Assembly (NCBI GenBank): GCA_001683735.1
Contig: LUGG01000032.1
Coordinates: forward strand, 372,001-436,000
Origin: Grifola frondosa
Taxonomy: Eukaryota > Basidiomycota > Agaricomycetes > Polyporales > Grifolaceae
Reading direction: 5' to 3'
Length of the DNA stretch: 64,000 nt
Shown: piece after piece, positions 11,040 through 21,749 of the stretch
How positions within the stretch are numbered: the first letter of the stretch is position 1
Layout of the letters: the number at the start of each line of letters is the position of its first letter
The notes under the pieces: generated by a model
Database searches by the model: none
The model's input: the letters and a program-made list of their open reading frames with translations, nothing else
Told to the model about the DNA's origin: nothing
Made by a program: the position numbers and the translations under genes

Positions 11040-12864
11040 ATGGCAGCCCCCGTCGATCCCAGCTTCGCCCCCCTCCTCCTCGCCCTCCCCTCTTTCACCC
11101 CCAGCCTCGCCTTAGAGGTCGGTCTGCTTCACTATCTCTTTAAATCCTCCGACCTTATCTCACTCTTTTCAGGTCCTCCCAGCGGGCCTCACCATCCACC
11201 GCCTCTTTGTCCAGGCCGATGCCAAAGTACGCCCATCTCCTCCCCATCCATTCCCCATGCTCACTCCCCAGACCCACGACATCCTCATAGGCCCCGAGGA
11301 CCCCGCCGGGCACCTCACCCAACGCTACACCAACACCATCATCGGCCGCTACGCCAACCGCCTCCCCGTCGGCTCCTTCCCCATCTCCCGCAACGGCCTC
11401 TCCGCCACCGTCACCCCACTCTCCAACGAGAGCGACACCGTCTCCCTCCACGGCGGCCGCAGAGGCTTCGACGACTATACCTGGGAGCCCCTCGCGGACC
11501 CCTCCGCCGCAGAGCTCTTCACAAAGGCCGAGGCGGACACCATCCAGGCGCGCGTTCCCTCCTCTGCGGTCTTCACGCGCGTGTCTGAGGACGGCGAGGA
11601 GGGGTTCCCGGGCAGGCTGCGCGTGGAGGTGCTCGTAGGCCTGCTCCAGCCCGAGGGCGCGCCCACGCTGACCCAGAAGGAGTGGAACCTCGGCAGCGTG
11701 TTACTCGTGTACCGCGCGAAGTTGCTCGACCCGGGGAAGGTGACTCCCATCAACCTTACGCAGGTGCGTGTCCCGCATCTCCCTCTCTCTCTCCCTCCCC
11801 GAGCTGACCGCGAGTAGCACTGGGGATTCAACCTCGATGCGTCCCTCCAAGAATCCCTCAGCGTGCAGGATCACAAGATCAGCATCGCGGTATGTCTTTA
11901 TCTTTGCCTTTGTCTTTGCATTCAAGTCACGACGCCTCACAACCGTCTCAGGCAGACAACACGATCGCGCTTACTCCCGAGAAGCTCTCCGCAGGCTCGC
12001 TCGCCCCCGTCACCAGCACCGCCCACGCACATGCGAAAAAACCGGACGGGCGCATCGGCGCGCACGCCTACGGTGCGAGCACGTCTCTTCCTCTTCTTAG
12101 CCGCGCCGCCGACTGACCCTCCGATAGATGAATTCTATTTGTTTTCGGCGGCGCGAAGGGAGCACGCCTTCGCCGACGCGCGTACCCGAGTCCGAGTTCA
12201 CACCCACGCTGGACCTCGTGCAGGCTGCGCTCGAGGAGCGGAGGAAGTGGTGCGCCTCGAGGGCGCGCGGAGCGGGCTCAGAGTCGGGTTCACGACTAAC
12301 CGTGCGTACCACTTCCCTTCATCCCCGTCCTATCCTCGCTCACCAGCATGCATATCCGCCGGCGTGCGTAGAATCGGGCGTACAGTTCTACACTAACAAT
12401 TCTCCGCGCCGGAGAAGACGCGCGGAAAAAAATACATGGCGGTCGGGTGCGGTCGGCGATGGGTATGGGCCGGGAGTGAGCACTTTCTTTCTTTCTTTCT
12501 CTCTCTCTCTGTTTTGAGCGGAAGTTGAGTCGTGTGTGTGCTTGGTAGGGTGCGTTCCTGGAGTTCCAGAGCCCTCGCGGCGTGGCTGCACCCCGCGACG
12601 CGGGGCGCGGCGGGGACGATACGCTGCGCGTCGGGCGAGATCTATAATAACTTTGTGCGCGCGGACGTGTGGTTCCGCAGCCCTGACACGCCTAGGCCTG
12701 CAGTGATGACGGGCACAAGAGAAGAGAAGAGAAGAGGAGAGGACGGGGGTGAATGTAAGTTGATGCCAATTTTGTGTACAATTTGTATTTTGCATATGTG
12801 GTACTTGTCGTGTGCGGAAAGAACAAAAAATGGATTGGATTGGGTGGAGTTTCTTTTTGTTTGA
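11040..12864 (+). CDS. aldose 1-epimerase (mutarotase), frame-disrupted 3' half
   Basis: Interconverts the alpha and beta anomers of hexoses such as galactose, feeding the Leloir pathway. Exons 11040-11117, 11173-11226, 11272-11763, 11818-11889 and 11952-12072 join cleanly in phase. They carry the family blocks GRYANRLPVGSF, SLHGGRRGFDDYTWEP and HWGFNLDAS; the conserved Arg and His residues used by mutarotases are visible. Exon 12128-12301 (DEFYLFSAA, then a Leu/Val-rich stretch to RVGFTTN) and exon 12372-12475 (SGVQFYTNN) continue the fold. The exon after 12549 gives GAFLEFQ, AAWLHP and GEIYNNFVRADVWF in different frames. Frame jumps near 12150, 12232, 12565 and 12620 look like single-base errors or decay. 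The true stop is probably near 12700. Galactokinase lies 9 kb downstream on the same strand. Confidence 0.82.
12481..12513. repeat. pyrimidine microsatellite in an intron
   Basis: (CTTT)n passing into (CT)n, inside the last intron (12476-12548) of the epimerase gene. Confidence 0.8.
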
Positions 12865-12880
12865 GGGGAGGAGGGAAAAA

Positions 12881-12987
12881 TGACAAGAGTGGGATTTGAA
12901 CCCACGCCTGGATACCCAGATGAGAAACCCGCGGGAGCAGGCAAGCTTTGCTTGAGTCACACGCCTTGGACCGCTCGGCATCTTGCC
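12881..12987 (-). tRNA. tRNA-Leu (anticodon CAA) with intron
   Basis: Read on the minus strand, a 7-bp acceptor stem (GGCAAGA / TCTTGTC plus discriminator A) encloses the D-arm GCCGAGCGGTCCAAGGC. The anticodon loop CTCAAGC gives anticodon CAA after T33. A CTGGGTATCCAG variable arm of the long leucine type and the T-arm GTGGG TTCAAAT CCCAC follow. About 27 extra bases between the anticodon loop and the 3' anticodon strand are an intron in the usual position after base 37. Eukaryotic tRNA-Leu(CAA) genes normally carry one. The anticodon stem pairs imperfectly at its outermost pair. Confidence 0.92.
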
Positions 12988-14253
12988 GTAATGTTAATCT
13001 TAAAGTTTTCCATATAGACACAATCGGAATTCGACATTGCGATCACACTTCAAAAGTCAATATTCAGTCTTGCGCAAATGTATAGTAGCAAATAAATAAT
13101 ATAGCATCGAGGGTAAGCGAGACAGCGGGCGAATGAAAATAGGCATAGATGCCGTGGCAGCTCAAATATAGAATTATATGATATCGAAATGCCTGCCGTA
13201 TATGCTGCTAACCTAGCTCGACGGCACGCTATTGCGTCCTCCATTCATCATCATATCGGCGCTAACCACGGTCGACGAAACGACGTGGTTAAAACACAAC
13301 ATCGAGTTTGGCCGCTGGCGAATAGCCCGAGAGAGTGTGACCGCGCGGTTATCAACCGTTAGGCAGTATCTCCGGAAAGCTTTTGCGAGAGCACGGCGAG
13401 ATGAGAAACGTGTCCTAGACAGTCGAATGCATGATTTAGATTTATGTAGAAGGATGCGTGATGACAATGATGGGAGTGTGCGCTGATGAAGAGTGAGAGA
13501 TGGTCCGCGAGAACGGGGAACTTTTGTCGGAATTTGGTTGGAGCTTCGGGATAAAGGCTTTTGACGACTGCTAAAGGGAATTGATGGCGACTCCTGGGTA
13601 TCCGGGGGTTTCTCGACTGCAGCAAGCGTGGTAGGGCTTGCTGGGTAAGTGCGACGGAGACGTGGTCAACTGTGGTTTCTGAGAGGCGCTGTGGGAGACC
13701 TTCTGTGTGCCCGGCGACTAGTGACGGCGACTCATCCGCAGAAAGAGTCGGATAAACACATGACATCTCGCACGAGGACGCACGATCAAAGGATAAGACG
13801 ATCTAGAAGAAGATAGGGCTACTGGATGCAGGTGAGTTACGAGCGAATACCTGTTATACAGACGACGTACAAACCGGTGGGTAGTCATCACGCTACCATC
13901 AGCAGAAACGGTATGATTGCGTTTAATCCATTCCTGCATGTGATGGGTTGGCCTGAATGAACGCAGTTTTAGAGAGAATACGTACCTGTCATGTCACCAC
14001 AATCAGATCGCGCAACGGCAGGTCGGAGTCGCTGATAACCGTCGTCGTAACAGAAATAATCGATGACAGCGATGGTGTCGTGAGTATTGCCATCCAAAAG
14101 TCTTTTTTCGCTCTTCCGAACTTGTTGCCTGATGAAACATTTAGTGGTCTACAACATGTGCTGTGTTTTCAACATACAGAGATGCTTGCTCGCACTTTCT
14201 CTACTCTTTTGCAGAGTAGTGATATCTGGCGAGACAGACCACCTGCCGCTCTT
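12988..14253. other. no supported gene
   Basis: AT-richer sequence with short open frames on both strands and no recognisable motif. 13260-14250 could hold a decayed 3' extension of the small minus-strand gene that follows. Confidence 0.35.
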
Positions 14254-14570
14254 TCATTCTTGGAAGAATGACGTAGCACGATGCGTAGTCGCTCTCAGAT
14301 CTTCTACTTCCAAACGCATTCTACGAACACCCATAAGAAACGGAAGTAAAAATGTATGATTGCTTACTGGGTCAGTCTTCTTTCCGTCTGTGCAACGTAA
14401 GACGAATTCTTTAGAAGACCTTCTTCCGTGACAGTCCGGAACAACGATTCCGTTTCTGCCATGGTGTCGTGCAAAATCTTCAACTTAGAAGAGGGTAATT
14501 GGCCTTTGACGAAGGCGTATAACGGAGGCAATAGACCAATGATACCGAGGACACCCGCAATTGCTCCCAA
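14254..14570 (-). CDS. small membrane-anchored coiled-coil-like protein, unknown function
   Basis: Exon 1 (14368-14570) encodes an N-terminal hydrophobic helix (GAIAGVLGIIGLLPPLYAFV), then a charged, helix-prone part (KLKILHDTMAETESLFRTVT). A 47-nt intron (14321-14367, GTAAGC..TAG) joins in phase to MRLEVEDLRATTHRATSFFQ and a stop at 14254, about 88 residues in all. The pattern of one membrane helix followed by an amphipathic helix resembles a small expanded protein type I have seen in mushrooms, usually longer. The protein may therefore be truncated here, or may continue in another frame towards 13.9 kb. No function can be given. Confidence 0.4.
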
Positions 14571-14887
14571 ATATCATAACATTGGCATATCGCACAGCGA
14601 ATATCAAACTAGAGTAGAGGATGGGAGTGAGTATGAGGAAAACACAGATATTGAGACAGACAGTAGCGTACTCTCTGCATAATATCCTACAGATGTACAG
14701 CATATTGACATGCTGCGAACACATGTTACCGGCCAAGCTTCCTCCTGCCTCCACCCACCCAAGCGTGTAGTGATAGTAGTACACACGGCATGGTCACCCG
14801 CATTTTCAACTCGATACGTAGGTCACGTGTGACACCTCCTCAAGAGCCTGTAACCCGGCGCTCTCATGTTCAAGTAGATTCTATTCG

Positions 14888-16199
14888 ATGACCGCCCAAA
14901 GCATCCCATCTTATGCACTTGTGTCTCCTGAAGAAGCACATCGATACGCTGATATCACTCTGAAGGGAGCTACGCGCTCTCAGAAGCTGAGCATCTTGGA
15001 GAGACCGGTACTGTCTTTGTTAGAATGTGGATATCGCTGAGACCACGATATGTCCTGGATGGTCCACCTCTTGGTTAGGTACGAACATGCATCCCACGTT
15101 CTGCGAGGATTCAATCATTTTGGATGTACGTCCCGTTCAATTCCGGAGCTGTGCTCGACTTATTACAATTGTCCAGTACTACCATGTAATAGATGCAACA
15201 CGACAAGCTGATAATTACTTGGTTGCGATTAAAGTTGTGCCAAAGGATACCGACGAGATTCGAATGGCTCGTGCGCTTACTATTCCCGCCCTTCTCCAAC
15301 TGCCCCGGAATCATTGTGTCCCCATTCTGGATGTCCTCCCTGATCCGCTCAACGAAAACATGTCGTTGCTTGTATGCGTATCTACGGCCCTTCAATGATC
15401 CTGAGTTCAGTACTATCGGAGAAGTCGTTGATTTTATCAAACAGACACTAGAAGTGAGTGTGTTGCGTTCTCAAAATGCAAAAATAAAATACAATTGTTT
15501 TCAGGGCCTACGTTTCATACATGACCAGAGAGTGGCTCACCGGTAGGTTTCCGTACAAATTTTAGTATGCAGCACCTCATTCATTTCTAAAGGGATTGCG
15601 CTGCCGCAAACATCATGATGGATGCTCGGTCACTATTTCCCGGAGGTCATACCACCTATAAGAACAGACTACACCCCAGATGCCATGTTTGACGCTATAC
15701 CACTATCTCGTCTTGACCATCCCGTTCGATACTACTTCATCGACTTTGAGCTGTCTACGCATTTTCCGAAGGATGCTTCCACTTACGTCGTCGGAAAGAT
15801 GGGAAGAGACAAGGAGGTTCCGGAGCTGTCTTCGGATGTCCCATACGATGCGTTCAAAGTCGACGTTTTTGCATTAGGCAATCTCTATGATAAAGAATTT
15901 TTGCAGGTGAGCTCGTTCTTTATGACTCAATGCGAATTCGACGAGGGCAAATATAGAAACACCATGGCTTGGATTTTCTGCAACCCCTTGTAGACGCCAT
16001 GAAGGACATACAGCCAGCTCGACGCCCAAGTGCGGAGCATGCCTTGACGATATTTAACGCACTCTGTTCCCAACTCAACAGTACTCTCTTACGATGGAGA
16101 TTACGATCTCGGACGGAGTCAACGCCCGAGAGGGTCATGTACGATACTGTTGCTGTTGCGCGAGAAGGAATATACCACCTCAAACGTCTCATAGCTTAA
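14888..16199 (+). CDS. protein-kinase-like protein of agaricomycete type, frame-disrupted
   Basis: A kinase fold is visible in order: an N-terminal Trp/Tyr-rich lead (GYRLRPRY split over two frames, GWSTSWLGTNMHP), the strand with the ATP-site lysine (YLVAIKVVPK), the hinge region (LLV..LRPFNDPEF) and an alpha-D/E helix (IGEVVDFIKQTLE). An intron is followed by the catalytic loop HRDCAAANIMMD, then YYFIDFELS in the magnesium-loop position and an APE-side segment (KVDVFALGNLYDKEF). The last exon (about 15975-16199) gives LQPLVDAMKDIQPARRPSAEHAL, matching the ARRPSA helix of kinases. The metal loop is DFE rather than DFG. Frame jumps near 15032, 15372 and 15645 fit missing bases. Substrate and pathway are unknown; this family is expanded in mushrooms. 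Confidence 0.72.
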
Positions 16200-17563
16200 A
16201 TTTGCAAGTGTGCGCGAAGTGGATGTCTCGATCATGCACTCATATTCATCTCAGGTGCAAGCAATATTCCTCAATTGGATCGCCTCTAGTTTCAAACATC
16301 AATCAGTAACATTTCTTGTGGTCTCCGTAACATCGAAGTGGAGGACACGACCACGAGCGTTTCTGTTATATTGTACGTATCATTAGGACCAGCAGACTCA
16401 TTTATCTTTAAGCACGGATTTGAATTCAAATTTTCGCAGAAGTTAATTGACAGATACACGCTCGTCGGACCCCTTCAGGGTTGCATATTTTATGACAGTG
16501 ATTCTACCCTCAAGTAATATGTCACTGGCATTAAATTTGCGTAATGCCTTCAAATTCGCTAAATCACTTGTCCCCGAAATTGTGGACACTCGGTTTGTTG
16601 ATCGACTCCTATCGACTCCCGTTCATTTCATTTCACCGCTTCGATGTGCCTTTGTCCAGTGGCTGTGGCTCGGGATAGAATCCTTTGTTACCAATGTCAT
16701 TGTGGCTCAACGACTCACATCCCGTTTCCGCAACCGACGCATTCCAGCGCTTCCAACTTCTCTCCGCACTATCACAACGACCTTCATATTTTAACATCTT
16801 ACTCAAAACATAACGAATGTATCAAGCCTGCATTCTGTATTTTCTGACTACCTGTGGCCATTCTTGTCCAATCTTCGCAGCGGGGTCGTGCTCAACGTGA
16901 GTGGCTCCTCTGCAACGAAACTCCTAACCATTTTCTATCCAGTGCAATGACTGTCTTCATCCACCCGTCATTGCATAAGCTCTCAGCTACGTCGATCCTT
17001 GTATATGCGATGCCGCGAATATCGATACCAATCGTCGGCTGCAGAACTCTAATGTTTCGCCCTCCACTCGCGTGCGGACAGACGAACACTCACAACCACA
17101 TACCTCACGCGGTCTTCAAAGTCAGGCCTCTCAAAGCCTCTACTCACCAAACCATCAGTTCCATTCACTTCTTGAACACCATCCTCCAAAATCATCATGC
17201 CTTCAGTCGCCATGCTCACTATCGGCCTATGTGGTGGGGAAACAGGCATCAAAGTATAGAGATGCACATGGAATCTCGGATAGAACGGTGAGTAGGTCAC
17301 TTGCAAGAGCTTGAATTTCGCTGATGACACGCAATCTACGTGGATTAGCACAGCTAAACTAAAGGTGCATTGCAAGCACGCGGAAGCATGGGACAGCGTA
17401 GATCAGAATATCAATTACGGCGTCTTCTTCCCTCATCATCAACTCTGCGTGCATAGTTAAAGTATCATCAAGTAGACATTTTGAGTGTGCTACAAATTAA
17501 ACATGCGCTGTCGATGTCATGTCGTCAAATATACCAGCTTTGAAACACGATCAATACTACTTC
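16200..17563. other. no supported gene
   Basis: Several frames of 65-145 codons occur, but none has a motif, consistent codon bias or convincing splice signals. Confidence 0.4.
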
Positions 17564-17599
17564 ACACACAATTTGCGTCACATCACATTCTCAAACACT

Positions 17600-19060
17600 G
17601 CGGCCAAGCCACCGAAAGGGTTGGAAATATTTTTCGCCGACGTTATTGTGGCAATACACGACTGCAATCGAATGGTGAACGATTAAACTCTGAAGAACAC
17701 AACGAATCACCCTATAACAATGGATTGTACATGCTGAAGAACTACAACCAATATATGCCACATGCACCGGGGTATGGTACACATCCCAAAACCCCTTCGA
17801 TGATGAAGTAGAATCATCCTCGCGAAGAGGAGAAAGATGTTCCAAAAATTGGTGCAGCAGACACGGAGTAGTCTGAATCGAGTTACACGGCCGGGCGCAA
17901 CCCACGAAGGGCGCACCTCCATCGCCGCGCGCCGCGAAGTGCGCTGAAGGACGGCACAATCAAGCTCTGCATTCCACAGACCAGTTCCCCTCGTACTCCA
18001 TGCGTGTGAATCGAGGAAACCGCACAAAGGATATCAGGCAGGAGGCACACCCGCGTTACGGATGATCCATTGTGCATGTCGAGAACAAGCGAAGATCTCA
18101 AACGTGACGACCGGCAATAGCGTGATGTCGTGCGGACAAACGCTTTGGATGTGATCTTCCTTAGCAGCTACTACTGTCAGGCACTGGTGGGCAACGAGCG
18201 GCACGGCAGCCAGCCCTGCAGCATGAATGTAGTGCCAAGTCACGTACTGCCAGTGAGCAACTGGAGTCCGGCTCCCAAAGGGGACGTAATCGCGCAGATA
18301 CGTGTCTACTTCCCGGGTTCGATGATGCTGAAGCGCAACAACCTCGATAACGCCGTTAGAGATAAGACCAGGTTCGATGGAGCAATCTAGCAGCCGATGC
18401 GACGCCGCTGTTCGATGTGCTGCCAGTTCGACGATGCTGTCAGACATACAGCCCAACGTGTATGGTGTTCCGTATACAGCCGACGCGAAATATGCTGCTC
18501 GAATTACAGCCAACGGGACGATATGAAACGAACGAAGATGCTGCCCGAGTACAGCTAACGCAGGTCGATATTGCTGGGCGGGTAACAACCATTGCGATAA
18601 GCACTGTTGACATGACCCCACCGATGGGCCACATGTCGCGCGAGCGATGTGGCGACTAACGTCCGAGTACCGGGGCCAGCGGTGCTCGGACAGCGTCAGG
18701 AATTCATCACAGTGCACGGTGGCCTCAACCGGAATGGTGGTCGAAGAGGTTTCCTCGCAGGACGCAGCGGAAGGGTGCCAGCCTTCCGTCCGTGTGGAAT
18801 CACGGGGTTGGAGTCGATAGGGGAGCAGTCGAGGAACATACCGCAGATTTTATCCTATTCTTGCGATGTATCCCAAGCCCCAACTTCTCATACCCTCGGC
18901 GTCCAGAATAGACGAGTCTCGGGTAGGAAAGAGGTGTTGGGCGCATTTCTGGTGCGTCGCTCGACAATAACAGTCGGACCCAGCGAGAGTCAATCAAGAA
19001 GAAATAGAATACTCAGACCTTAGCCCGCTCGTGAAGATGGACGAACACTGGGAGCGAACG
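17600..19060 (-). pseudogene. unknown conserved reading frame inside the duplicated block
   Basis: On the minus strand a series of frames is shared with the second copy (26320-27700): MHCDEFLTLSEHRWP / RCDELLALSERRWP, ACSRHAQWIIRNAGVPPAD / GVAHRGAICNAGVPPAD, and FVGCARPCNSIQTTPCLLHQ followed by LEHLSPLREDDSTSSSKGFW. Conservation of the peptide between copies over some 500 codons hints at a former or present gene. Frame changes and the lack of clear introns argue for decay or a non-coding repeat. I do not recognise the family. Confidence 0.3.
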
Positions 19061-19547
19061 TCTTGTGCGGAACGAGCATCGCGGCTTCGAGTCTGCTGCA
19101 AGGGGTGAAGAAGAAAGGAGAACGGGGGCCACTCGAAAAGACGTCAGAAATTTCCCAGCACGTGACAATGCCACCCTCGCGTCTCAGCTTTAAGTTTAAG
19201 CTGATGAGCTCCTTCCATGCCCTCCAAGTTCAGTGTCTCGCCTTTTCAGATAACAACCTAATCGGATGCCAGTCCATGACGTCGCAACGAGTAGCAATAC
19301 AACAAACTCAAAGGAGAATTCATTATTCCACCGCGCGACCAACGCCCAACCAGCGCCGTGTTATTATCATTTGTACTCGGACTTCGAAACCATGTAGAGC
19401 TGCACTAGGGGTCTTCCACAATCAGTGAGTACAATCTCTAATTGTAGTAAGGTGTCAATTTTCTGTACAAAAGACGCTCTAGTCCCATTTATCCATTAGA
19501 ATCCCTTGAGACGTCATTTTGTCCATATTTCATCCCGTCCTTGCACT

Positions 19548-20238
19548 ATGCACGAAGACAGCTCTTTAATTGCACCACCGCTTACTGTTCCAACCAAAGA
19601 CGCACCGTACTCCTATCCTCAGCCCTCATGTCTCAACCATGGCAATGAGCACGAATCCGATGGCTATACATCGTTCCTGGATGTCGAATCCCAAGAACCT
19701 GCAATTGCTAGAGGTCCTACAGAGATACGGCTTGCTGACAAGCGAACTCCGTCAGACAACTTCATCATGGCTTTGACTACCGGAGTTTTTTTATTTATCC
19801 CCAAAGTCGTAGCATCGGTAATCTTTGCCATTATTCTTTGGTCGATCATTTGTCTATGTCTTGGCTCTCACTTCGTCGATGGCGAGCATTACGCCGATCT
19901 TACTGGCCGTGCGATGTTTGCAACCCACCTCATGGGCGGCGTAATTCTTGGTAGTCTCGTCAGCTTCTTAGGTGGATCGCGTTCCAACTGCAAGGCTCAT
20001 TGACGAGACGCAGTGGCGCAGAAGAGTTTGCCCTCGTGGCTACATCACTGCTATTCATCATAGCTGTGACCGTCTGCTTCACTTGGGCTGTCGGGATCAT
20101 ACTTCTTCCGGAGTGATTCCCGACGGCTTCTCTGCTGTATATGCCATACAGGTGAACGCGTGGGGATTTGGTGTAGCTTCAGTGTTTGCCGTGGTTGTGG
20201 CGTGTGGCGCGTATACATGCAACAATATATGTACATGA
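19548..20238 (+). CDS. four-helix membrane protein, family copy 1, frame-disrupted
   Basis: The product starts MHEDSSLIAPP with a hydrophilic lead containing ESDGYTSFLDVESQEP. Four hydrophobic segments follow: PKVVASVIFAIILWSIICLC; then, after YADLTGRAM, HLMGGVILGSLVSFLG; a third, SLLFIIAVTVCFTWAVGIILL; and a last, GFGVASVFAVVVACGAYTC. The second and third segments can only be joined by changing frame near 19971 and the third and fourth near 20111. The second copy has the extra A at the first site (TTAGGATGG against TTAGGTGG), which shows directly that one base is missing here. Paralogues lie at 28112, 29368 and 30793. Function is unknown; it is likely an integral membrane protein of a lineage-specific family. 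Confidence 0.6.
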
Positions 20239-20514
20239 ATGCATCCTGGTGAGCCAGTCAACGAGTTAATATGACGTCTTGGCTCCTAAGTTATCTCTTT
20301 CGGTATCGGCATCTTGCATGCAGGGTCCGAACATTGGACTAAAATGAACTGGTTTGTACTGGACTTTACAGACCTACCAAGGTACCTGCATTCACTTCGG
20401 AAGCCACCGTGGTGATAGCAAAATTGTATCTAGGACGGTTCTGGATGCGCTTGTATGAATAAATATGTAGGAATTGAGGGGGCACAGGCTCAAACCGTCA
20501 CGACCTTCCAAGGA

Positions 20515-21399
20515 TCAAATCTTCTCCCTCTGCGCGGTATCCACGGCATTGCTGTATACCCTCACACCGGCTCTCTCAAAATCACAACACCAATGAGTGT
20601 GCCCGAACGCCCACAATTTGACCTTTCCACTCTTCCAACATGGCTGACCGGTCAGCTCAGACGCGAAGGCTGAGCTCATGCCCTGTCCTGCGTGTTTCGG
20701 GTCCGAGGTCCCTTCTATTGTTGGCGCATGATGAGTGAATACAACAATCTCGCGCTCCGGTTCCTCACACGCGATCTTGGTGATCGTTGTGTTCAGCCAG
20801 GCAACATCGGCCCGGTGAAGATCAACGTAGGTGGTTGGAGTCATGCCTTCGATACGCCAGAAGTCGTTAAGCAGGGCCAGAGAGAGATCATCGACATCTG
20901 ATCTGATCAGCGCACTCCATAGTGTGCATCCCAGAATCGTGAGAGATGGCGAGATGTCGTAGCGCGCACGGTTCAGAAGGATAAATTCCCGCCTCCTGGT
21001 GTATTGACTTCTGCGGCAAAAGCGGATAGTCTTGCTTGGGACTCTGTCTAAGGATAATTTCAGATTTTGTTCGATATAGAAAAGTGAATGCGAGGGGAAC
21101 AATTTCGGAACGCTTACGAGGGAGGATTGATATGGTTCTATCATGTCGAGCGTACATCAGATATGTGAACTTACGGAAATGACTGCTCTTACTTACCGTG
21201 GTTGCCTATGACATAGAATACTGTTTTGAACAACTTCAGCTGGCATCTCAGCCAGTCGAACAACCGGTCGGACGGTCAATCCAACGTCACCCAATAACGC
21301 GAGGTGATCCGCATGGACAGATATATCATAACGGTAACATCCGAATTTATCTCCGTGAGCCATCTCCAAATGGAGATCGCTTACTATCTGCAGCTTCAT
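20515..21399 (-). CDS. calcineurin-like metallophosphoesterase
   Basis: Metal-dependent phosphoesterase, probably cytosolic. The start at 21399 gives MKLQIVSDLHLEM, with the Asp and His of the first metal motif. LALLGDVGLT gives the second motif, and VFYVIGNH (third motif) is completed to GNHEPYQSSL across a GTAAGT..TAG intron (about 21132-21193). After a second intron come ILLNRARYDISPSLTILGCT, WSALI, the VVFTHHAPT motif and FGHTHWCC, the terminal GHxH. The frame changes once near 21266, before the GNH exon, consistent with an indel. The gene is convergent with the membrane-protein gene to its left and divergent from galactokinase, 350 bp away. The substrate is unknown; similar mushroom proteins are annotated only as phosphoesterases. 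Confidence 0.85.
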
Positions 21400-21749
21400 C
21401 TGAAGGACCACTGTCTGAGGTTGTAGGAAGTACTTATGTCGAAGTTCAAAGTCGCCATCACTCGGTGATCGGAACTCGCCGACAAGAGCGCTTATCTTAT
21501 CTGCTCTCCTACCTCCAGACTTACGGTCCGCTGCTCGGCGCATCTGTACCAGCACTATGCTCTAGACTACAAGAAGGAAAAGATGCATAGGAAAGCGACC
21601 ATGGGACTTGGTGAGTCCCAGTCCAACTCAAATGTGCAGACCCGGATCACTTTCCCGGATGGCTAAACCATCGATGAACGTCAAAAATCCAGACTTATAA
21701 CATCTTTCCTCCTCTTATTTCAACACATATCGCATTCGACCATCGCACC

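Larger units (their letters stand above)
17564..20350. repeat. segmental duplication, copy 1 (direct)
   Basis: This block aligns by eye with 26252-28890 in the same orientation. Landmarks in both are the start (CAATTTGCGTCACA.. GCGGCCAAGCC), the near-identical 17780-17900 / 26455-26580 stretch, the 18880-19080 / 27545-27745 stretch and the membrane-protein gene at the 3' side. The copies differ by many substitutions and indels, so the duplication is not recent. Confidence 0.88.

Noticed and set aside
12481..12513. Possible tandem array of interest
   Set aside because: Simple CTTT/CT microsatellite inside an intron; no spacer-repeat structure, so not CRISPR-like.
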